In this document: positions 57,550 through 64,000 of the stretch, one piece after another
Numbering within the stretch: the stretch's first letter is position 1
How the letters are laid out: the number at the start of each line of letters is the position of its first letter
Assembly (NCBI GenBank): GCA_022059125.1
Contig: JAEUWY010000006.1
Location: 1,860,001 to 1,924,000, forward strand
Direction: 5' to 3'
Length of the DNA stretch: 64,000 nt
Origin: Corynespora cassiicola
Taxonomy: Eukaryota > Ascomycota > Dothideomycetes > Pleosporales > Corynesporascaceae
Program-made: the position numbers and the translations under genes
The notes under the pieces: generated by a model
Told to the model about the DNA's origin: nothing
What the model saw: only the letters and a program-made list of their open reading frames with translations
The model's database searches: none

Positions 57550-59254
57550 ATGCCTCACGCACTAACTTCTCGCGACTCGACCATGGAGTCGAAGCCAGTT
57601 GGTTCTTACGAGCCGACTGGCATCGACGTCCTGATTGTTGGTACTGGGCTGGCTGGCCTAGTAGCAGCGCTCGAATGCATACGCAAAGGACACACAGTCA
57701 GAGTCCTGGAGAGGAACGCCAGCATCAACACAGCTGGTAAGAAGCCCCTGTTCACGATCTAAATTTGGACCCCTCTGATTCGCCAACCTAGGTGACATGT
57801 ACTTCATGGGGCTGAGTGCCACACGCTTTTTCAAGCATTGGCCAGAGCTGCAAAAGGAGTACCAGAGGATTTCGCTGCACAATGCTTGGATCGAGACCTT
57901 CAAGCACTCGGGCGAGGTCATTGTTACGCCCAAGAAGGTTGCAGACCGCCTGAGGGCGCAGGGCCTCGACCCCGACACTCCCCCGGGCGAGTTCCAGATG
58001 CGTCCACTTGTCTATAAGATGTTTGTCAGCGCTGTCGAGAGGCTCGGCGTCAATGTCGAATTCAACAGGCGCATCGTCGATTACTTCGAGGACGAGGAGA
58101 CTGGGAAGGGTGGCTGTGTGACCGACGACGGGCAGCGATACGAGGCGGATGTGGTGATTGCGGCTGATGGCGTGGGCTCGAAGAGCCAGCAGCTAGTTGG
58201 GGGCCAAGTGCGCGCGCGACCTTCTGGGCGAGCCATGTGGCGCGCCGCATTCCCCATCGAACACCTGGACAAGAACCCTGAAGTCAAGGAGTTTTTCAAG
58301 CTCATGCCCAACAATGAGCCAATTGTGCGGACATGGTTGGGGTAAGCTTTCTGACGCGAATCCTTCATGCCCAGTGCTGATGCTTGTACAGACCCTCGAC
58401 ATATGCGCTGACATTGACCCGTGAGGATGTGATGGTCTGGATCATGAACCACGATGTGAGTGCGCGGTCTGCGAACAAAAAAGTGGGCGCGGCTAATTCG
58501 CATAGGTTACTGGCTCCGAGAAGGAAAGCTGGAACAACACCATCGACAGGGAAGAGGTGTTGCAGGAGATGGACAACATGCCCGGTATGGAGAAGCACAA
58601 GTGGGCCCCCATCTTCAAGGAGCTTGTCAAGGTTACGCCCGACAACACCATCGTCAACTTCGAGCTCCTCTGGCGCGACCCTCAGCCCAGCTGGAATTCT
58701 CCCGGAGCACGAGTAGTCCAGATCGGAGATGCAGCACACTCCTATCTTCCTGCATCTGGCAACGGAGCAACCCAGGCTATTGAGGATGCGATATCGATAG
58801 CTTCATGCCTACAGATTGGTGGCAGTAACAACATCCCTCAGTCTGTTCGCACTCATATCCGCTTCCGGTATGTTCAAACGAGTTCCTTTTATTACTGGAC
58901 ACAGGTGTCTGACTTTCTTTCAGCTTCATTCGCAACTCCTGTGCCCAGAAACTTGGCTTCTCCAACGCCGAGCTTCTTCAAGACACCGACTGGGACAAGG
59001 TCAAGCTTGACCCGCGCCGTGCAGCCCCCAAGCTGCCAAAGTGGGTCTGGTCTCACGACCCTGAGGCATATGCCTATGAGAATTACTCCAAGGCTGTCGA
59101 AAGCATGAAGAGGGGTGTCAAGATGGAGGATGAAGACTCTTTCGAACCAAATTACCCCAAGGGCTACCGGTACGAGCCGTGGAGCATCGAGAAGATCATG
59201 GAGGACATGCGTGCGGGGAGACCAGTTGATCTGGGCCCCGGTGACTGGGAGTAA
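57550..59254 (+). CDS. FAD-dependent aromatic monooxygenase, salicylate-hydroxylase-like (exons 57550-57736, 57792-58341, 58392-58455, 58506-58867, 58924-59254)
   Basis: A 497-aa flavoprotein of the PF01494 group, which uses NAD(P)H and O2 to hydroxylate aromatic or polyketide substrates. The FAD Rossmann loop is VGTGLAGL (G31, G33, G36) with the closing acidic residue in [16 protein letters not shown] is the DG motif that contacts FAD and NADPH, and [23 protein letters not shown] (from G341) is the GD motif. Four introns of 50-56 bp are all phase-consistent: the first splits the Gly after NTAG, the second the Gly of WLGPS, the third is phase 0, and the fourth splits an Arg codon. Length is normal. 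An alternative start at 57583 (MESKPVG) would remove 11 non-conserved residues. It is transcribed away from the P450 and faces the SnoaL/NmrA genes. Confidence 0.93.
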
Positions 59255-59840
59255 AGTGTTGCAGCCTTAATGCTTTTTTTGGCGAGATTCTGGGGATAGA
59301 TGGAAGACCTGAAGAGAGTGGCATGGCGTTGTGTGCGGCGTCTGGGGTATGTCTAGCGTAGTGCCGGTAATTTACGCGTTCTATTCATCTCTATGTAATC
59401 AATCGAGTGATACTAGCAGGCATCCGCAAGAATCCCTGCTTCTCCATCTGTCGCCCCCCTGCACGACTCCTGTTGTGATGGCCTAACCATCATCGACGTG
59501 CAGCTAAAAGTCCCGATGGCGCCGAAACATCTAGCAGAGCCGGCGATTCAAGCTCCGCGTTCGACAGATACCCTGTTTCAGCTTGGTGCCAACGTTTTTG
59601 CACACACTATCCTGATTTCATGCTACTTCCCCACTGTGGGCGGGCGTTTATCCATGAGCATAAAGCGGAGAATGGCCCGCTAAGACATTAGGATAGCCAA
59701 GAACGCCGACCTACTGTAGGTGATAAGTTGGACGCCAAACATGCGCCTCAAAAGAGAAAGTAGTCTCTGTCGGGAAACCCGCAGTGACGTTGAAAGTATG
59801 CTGCTCAGGTACATTGCAGGTGGCTTTCCCCGTGCGACAC

Positions 59841-59870
59841 CACATCACTGCTGAACACGGCAGTGATGTG
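59841..59870. repeat. inverted repeat, 11-bp arms, 8-nt loop
   Basis: CACATCACTGC at 59841-59851 pairs perfectly with GCAGTGATGTG at 59860-59870. Confidence 0.8.
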
Positions 59871-59893
59871 ACATGGATGCAGTACCACGTTCC

Positions 59894-59913
59894 CCATGCG
59901 AAAATCCGCATGG
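59894..59913. repeat. inverted repeat, 7-bp arms, 6-nt loop
   Basis: CCATGCG at 59894-59900 pairs perfectly with CGCATGG at 59907-59913, 23 bp after the previous inverted repeat. Confidence 0.75.
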
Positions 59914-60345
59914 TATTTGCACAAACCGCATCTTTTTCTCGCGGTGTACAAATATCCCCGATACACCTGGGCCATCGATCGCGGCTCGAAATTACAAAAG
60001 CCTGCCATCCAGAGCATCGATCACCATCTCACCTCTGACCAACCTACTGCATCTTGGTACCGACCGCCTTCGCCTCCTTGGCCCCCAGTACGAAATGTGC
60101 CTCCGACTCCTCGCACAAGGACATGCTCGATCCCTGTCCCCGCTACCTCAGGACCGCAACTTTCTCCAGAATTAAGCGGCCTGCGGTTCGGGTCTCCAAC
60201 GGGTACGGGGGCTCAAACTTCTGGCATCAGGCCCATAATAATAATAGAATGAGTGCTTTGGAATGGGAAGATCGAAATTCAACACTTGTATCTGGGCGGG
60301 AAAGCTTGAGTCCTGACGTTGATACATATGTCGATGATTCATGAC

Positions 60346-60366
60346 GGCGCCGCGACGCGCGGCGCC
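60346..60366. repeat. GC-rich inverted repeat, 9-bp arms, 3-nt centre
   Basis: GGCGCCGCG pairs with CGCGGCGCC around ACG. It contains CGGCGCCG (60345-60352), a CGG/CCG dyad of the sort that Zn2Cys6 regulators recognise. Confidence 0.75.
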
Positions 60367-60818
60367 ATTGCCGAGCTAACGGACGGGCGCCGGCTCAACG
60401 TTAGTATGAGTTCGTACGTTGGTGAGATCCTTAATTCTGCAGCTAAGTCTCGCAGGACGCTGGGAAATATTGTGGCTTCACAGCGAGGCTGGGTTCTGTA
60501 GGTAAAGCTGGGCGGCTGATGTGAGGTATTGAAATACTTTGGATGCCTGTTCAGGCGGGCACGTATCATAGATGGTGGTATGGCGAGGAGAGGGGCCTGC
60601 AGGACCTTGGCGAGGAGTAGAAGGGCTAAGGATGGCCGATTGACCGAAAATAGGACCTTTGGTGTCTGGAGCCCGATCAGATGGACGAATTGTGAAATTG
60701 TTGAACGCGGTTTCACGTGACAGGCTTTAGCTGGGGTTCCTTCAGCTGTCCAAACTCTCGCTCGCATTCTCCTTGACATTGTCCTAATTTTTTGCTGTAG
60801 TTGCAAGCAAAGTATCTA

Positions 60819-61403
60819 ATGTCTCAATTAAACTTTTCTCAATCCGAAATTCGGCTCGCGACCGCTACGCTTGCAACAATCGCAGTTATTGCACCAGCGA
60901 TATATTACCTCCTCCCAGAGAAACCGCAAGAAGCCACCGAACACGTCAAGACATTTCACAAATATGTAAAAGCATATTCCACGTTGCGACCGCAAGCTTT
61001 AGCGGCCACTGCATCTAACGACTTCAACCATAAAGTCGTGCCTTTATCGCTGCAACTTCCTGCGCGAACGCTCGAACCTTTCCAGCAGCATGCGAGTATG
61101 ATCTTCTCGCTATTTGAAAGCTTTAGTATGATACCACAGCCACCGAACCACAAAGAGGCATTGCACTTTTGTAAAGAGACGAACACTGTTATTGCGCACT
61201 GCAAAATGGGTGGCAAGATCAACGAGCAAAGCGAAAAGGGGAAGATCCTTATCGAGAGTGGGCTGAGAGAATGGTGGACGGAGTGTGTACTCTTTGTGCA
61301 AATGGATGCAAGCGGAAAGAGAGTTGTGGAGGTCAAGGAGTTTGTTGACAGCGCCAAAGCGGAGGAGTTGAAGAAGCGCTTGACTGGTGTGTTGGAGAGT
61401 TGA
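60819..61403 (+). CDS. SnoaL/NTF2-like protein with N-terminal membrane anchor
   Basis: A 194-aa single-exon protein. The open frame reaches a TTG at 60801 but the first ATG is 60819. A hydrophobic segment at residues about 17-34 (ATLATIAVIAPAIYYLL) is followed by an NTF2-like domain: FHKYVKAYSTLRPQALAA, NDFNHKVVPLSL, FQQHASMIFSLFESF, then strands NTVIAHCKMGG and ECVLFVQMDA, and a Lys/Glu-rich C-terminal helix. Relatives are common in fungal polyketide clusters, where some act as cyclases or dehydratases; others have no known role. The membrane anchor is unusual for a soluble cyclase fold. It lies between the FAD monooxygenase and the NmrA-like gene on the same strand. Confidence 0.75.
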   Translation: MSQLNFSQSEIRLATATLATIAVIAPAIYYLLPEKPQEATEHVKTFHKYVKAYSTLRPQALAATASNDFNHKVVPLSLQLPARTLEPFQQHASMIFSLFESFSMIPQPPNHKEALHFCKETNTVIAHCKMGGKINEQSEKGKILIESGLREWWTECVLFVQMDASGKRVVEVKEFVDSAKAEELKKRLTGVLES

Positions 61404-62600
61404 TTCAAAGAGCGAAATGCTACAATAAAGAGTCAAGATATGCCAAAATCTTCGGATTAATCGCATCGCAATTCGTTCTCTCCAACTATTTTTCTTCAAA
61501 TTTCCTCCTGTGCAAGTTTCATTGCAAGCCACAACCTGGAAACATGACTGGTAGCACCGTGGTTGACGCCGGATCGGGACGGGTAACCTGATCTCCCGTC
61601 TCTGGCGGATTTCGCTCTTGAGCTCCATTGCTAAAGAAGATTCACAGCTGATCCATAAGAACCACGGTCGGGCTATTATCTAGCGCGATTCCAGAACGCT
61701 AAGAGTAGCTTGTGCAGCTAATCGCATCCCTGCGCATGAAGAGTCAATGGTCCATGCAAGCTGGGTCCAGACTCTTGTAGCGTTCGAAACAATTCATTGC
61801 GTTCCTGTCGATCTAAGTACCTGCGAGCTCCTGGGAATCTCAACATGGGAAAGAGAAGGGCCATCTGAGGATTTAGATGCGACCGACAAGTTCAGGCTCC
61901 GAGAAGTCGCAACGTCGGCATTCTGTGCCCCGACATTGATTGCGTCATGACTGGACAGGATTCTCAATCAACCAGATTGCGCAGTACAGGTAGGACGCTA
62001 AGGGTTGTTTCGAGATCGCCCATCAGCCAATAAAGCTTTCCATGGCCTTCAACTGACATGAATATTGAAGACTTGTATCAGCTTGTACGGACTGTATCAT
62101 GGTGCCTGTTTCTGATATGCTCGGATAACTATGCTGACTGGAGATCTTTTTCGGAAATAGAAGTCGATTGGTGCGATGAAGGTGTCAAAGCCCGCCTGAA
62201 ATGGGTTCTCAAATGCCCTGACTTAGCGGTGCGCTACGATACCGAGTGGAGCAAAGCTCGCCCCACCGCTAAAGACGCCACCGGACTTTGGAGGAAGTCT
62301 GGAAAAAGCGATTCCAATGATTGAACACCGGATTGTTTCGTCAACCAATTGGCGCACGAGGAGCCATGTGGAAGCCCCCGAAAGATAGCCTCGCAGTGGC
62401 GGACATCGGAACGGACAGCGAGGGGTTGTGGAGCTGAACTTGGCGGGGTGCAGGCGCCTTTATCAAACCTCTCCAGATATCCAGCTATCTATCGTTGCAC
62501 CTTAACACCTACGCTACACCTGCTCAGAACAATCTACAGACCAGATAAATTCATTTGTTTACCTACGTCATTTTTATCTCGCGGATTACAGTAACCCACA
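61404..62600. other. spacer before the NmrA-like gene
   Basis: 1.2 kb. The frames at 61747-61950 and 62058-62324 carry no domain I recognise and I do not call them, though the second (88 codons, Trp-rich) could be a short exon. Confidence 0.45.
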
Positions 62601-63572
62601 ATGTCGACCACGAAAGCGATCTTGATCACAGGTGCGACAGGCAAACAGGGAGGTTCTGTACTGAAACAGCTCGCAAGCCACCCATCGAGTCCCCAGTTCA
62701 CTCTCTTGGCCGTCACCAGGAACACTACCTCTGCATCCGCAAAGAGCATCGTCGAGCGGTACCCTAGCGTCAAGCTCGTGCAGGGTGACCTCGATGACGT
62801 CCCTGCCCTCTTCAACGCGGCAAAAGCTACCCTCAAGGAAGCTAACAAGGCCGAAACCATCTGGGGCGTGTACTCGGTGCAGGCCTCGCTCGGACCTGGC
62901 GTTACCGTCGAATCGGAAATCAAGCAAGGCAAAGCCCTAATCGATGCCTCGATCGAAGAGGGCGTGAGCCACTTGGTCTACTCGAGCGTCGAGCGCGGCG
63001 GCAACGAGAAGAGCTTCGAGACTCAGACCCCGATCCCTCACTTCCAGACGAAATACCACATCGAGAATTACTTACTCGAGAAGGCGGGGAAGAAGGGGGA
63101 GACGATGGGGTGGACCATTCTTAGGCCTGTTGCCTTTATGGATAATCTCGCCCCTGGCTTTCCCACCAAGGTCTTCCTTGCCGCACTTCGCGACACTTTG
63201 CAGGGTAAGACAATGCAATGGGTCTCTACCGACGACATTGGCTTGTTCGCTGCGAAGGCATTCCGTGCACCAGAGGAATGGAATGCGCGTGCTGAAGGCC
63301 TGGCTGGGGATGAGCTCACGTTCGATGAGATGAGCGGGTGCTTCGAGAGGGCGGTGGGTTATCCAGCCCCCGCCACCTTCAGCATGTTTGGTAGCGCGCT
63401 CAAGTGGGCGGTCACTGAACTCAACATCATGATCACTTGGTTCGCGACAGATGGGTACAAGGTTGATGTACAGAGGCTGCGATCGGAGGACAAGGATCTG
63501 TGTGGGTTTGAGAGGTGGTTGAAGGAGAGGAGTGGGTGGAAGGATCAGGCTGCTGCTCACGACTCAAAGTAG
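62601..63572 (+). CDS. NmrA-like family NAD(P)-binding protein
   Basis: A 323-aa single-exon atypical short-chain dehydrogenase. The Rossmann loop is ITGATGKQGG (residues 9-18), fitting the NmrA motif GxxGxxG. VQGDLDD, VSHLVYSSVERGG, PHFQTKYHIENYLLEKAG and TILRPVAFMDNLAPGF follow in the order usual for the family (PF05368). Members include the nitrogen regulator NmrA, which senses NAD(P) without catalysis, and many oxidoreductases in secondary-metabolism clusters. Length and motifs suggest a full, intact protein. Cofactor binding is safe; regulatory versus enzymatic role cannot be told here. It points toward a minus-strand gene at the right edge, 0.3 kb away. Confidence 0.9.
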   Translation: MSTTKAILITGATGKQGGSVLKQLASHPSSPQFTLLAVTRNTTSASAKSIVERYPSVKLVQGDLDDVPALFNAAKATLKEANKAETIWGVYSVQASLGPGVTVESEIKQGKALIDASIEEGVSHLVYSSVERGGNEKSFETQTPIPHFQTKYHIENYLLEKAGKKGETMGWTILRPVAFMDNLAPGFPTKVFLAALRDTLQGKTMQWVSTDDIGLFAAKAFRAPEEWNARAEGLAGDELTFDEMSGCFERAVGYPAPATFSMFGSALKWAVTELNIMITWFATDGYKVDVQRLRSEDKDLCGFERWLKERSGWKDQAAAHDSK

Positions 63573-63871
63573 TTATGAGTCGGGTACTTTACGATACATT
63601 GGCGCTATCCATATCAACGAAGGGCTACTCAATTTTATCTCATGTATCATCAATCACTTATGCTTGAAAAATGTCATGCTGTACCCACAGCACGTTTTTC
63701 TGACTTATTTTTAGATAAAATTGAGCTGTATGACGTGAACACAATCTCCAACATCAGAGTAACAAACATTCATATTGCTTGAATGATCTAATTTCATGGT
63801 ACACGGCTCTTTCGAATTGATTTATTCTACCTCCCATTTAAAATAAAATACTATTTGAGATGGGGATTAAT
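63573..63871. other. convergent intergenic region
   Basis: 299 bp, AT-rich, between the NmrA-like gene and the edge gene. It probably holds both 3' UTRs; no coding signal. Confidence 0.6.
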
Positions 63872-64000
63872 TTAAAGGGTGAGTTGCCAAATCGCCAGGC
63901 TGCCTGCAATGATCGGGGTGGCGAGGCGCAACATGTTCCAGTTCGCCCACTTCGTCGCAATCGCCTTGGCCTCCCCCAACTCCTTATCGCTTGCCCTTCC
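63872..64000 (-). CDS. C-terminus of probable DUF1772 (anthrone-oxygenase-like) protein, cut by the window edge
   Basis: Only the last 42 codons and the stop are inside the window. The frame reads EAKAIATKWANWNMLRLATP, then IIAGSLAIWQLTL and stop: a helical Trp/Asn-containing segment followed by a final membrane helix ending right at the terminus. This resembles the end of DUF1772 proteins, small four-helix membrane proteins that include anthrone oxygenases of emodin/anthraquinone-type clusters. The assignment rests on a short segment, so it is tentative. The remainder of the gene, including the start, lies beyond 64000. Confidence 0.5.
   Translation of the reverse strand, partial: GRASDKELGEAKAIATKWANWNMLRLATPIIAGSLAIWQLTL

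Larger units (their letters stand above)
59255..60818. other. spacer with three perfect inverted repeats
   Basis: 1.56 kb without a supported gene. Perfect inverted repeats lie at 59841-59870, 59894-59913 and 60346-60366. The last is close enough to be part of the SnoaL-like gene's control region. Confidence 0.55.

Noticed and set aside
57570..57580. TCG(N5)CGA site resembling an AflR box
   Set aside because: It falls inside the first codons of the FAD monooxygenase and occurs once; chance is the simpler explanation.
1..64000. tRNA and rRNA genes
   Set aside because: No sequence with a convincing B box plus cloverleaf, and no rRNA-like conserved segment, was seen by eye; a covariance-model scan was not possible here.

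Overview
The window is nuclear DNA from a filamentous ascomycete (Pezizomycotina). Coding regions are split by short introns of about 46-164 bp with GTRNGT-like donors, CTRAC/CTGAY branch points and YAG acceptors. The gene content also fits: a HET-domain protein, fungal-type SNF2 and HMG-box regulators, Arg8, a P450 and FAD-monooxygenase pair, and decayed genes with G:C-to-A:T stop codons. A Dothideomycetes-like source is my guess; the sequence does not prove it. I saw no rRNA, tRNA, CRISPR array or intact transposon.

From 0.7 to 18.4 kb lies an ordinary housekeeping block: a conserved basic protein with a two-codon last exon (-), a DUF2470 membrane protein (+), mitochondrial acetylornithine aminotransferase ARG8 (+), a 1295-aa SNF2 ATPase (+), a membrane-anchored GDSL-like protein with altered active-site blocks (+), an HMG-box factor (+) and a large membrane-anchored alpha/beta hydrolase (+).

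From 18.4 to 30.3 kb the sequence is looser and accessory. A microsatellite-rich gap is followed by small Cys-rich lineage-type proteins (21.3, 22.2 and 24.0 kb), a HET-domain protein with an acidic repeat insert, an O-methyltransferase and a SnoaL/NTF2-like protein. From 30.2 to 47.6 kb the DNA is gene-poor. It holds only a three-exon 99-aa dsRNA-binding-like protein (37.1-37.7 kb, recovered by splicing) and a conserved 479-aa protein (39.4-40.9 kb).

From 47.6 to 53.6 kb is a graveyard: an FAD-monooxygenase relic with at least four stop codons, then two diverged copies of one fungal protein family, one with a single internal stop and one with several stops and frame changes.

From 54.3 kb to the right edge is a compact set of tailoring-type genes: cytochrome P450 (-), FAD-dependent aromatic monooxygenase (+), membrane-anchored SnoaL-like protein (+), NmrA-like oxidoreductase (+) and the C-terminus of a probable DUF1772/anthrone-oxygenase-like protein (-) running off the end. 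This combination is typical of aromatic polyketide clusters. If it is one, the core synthase should lie beyond position 64000. This is the most promising system in the window.
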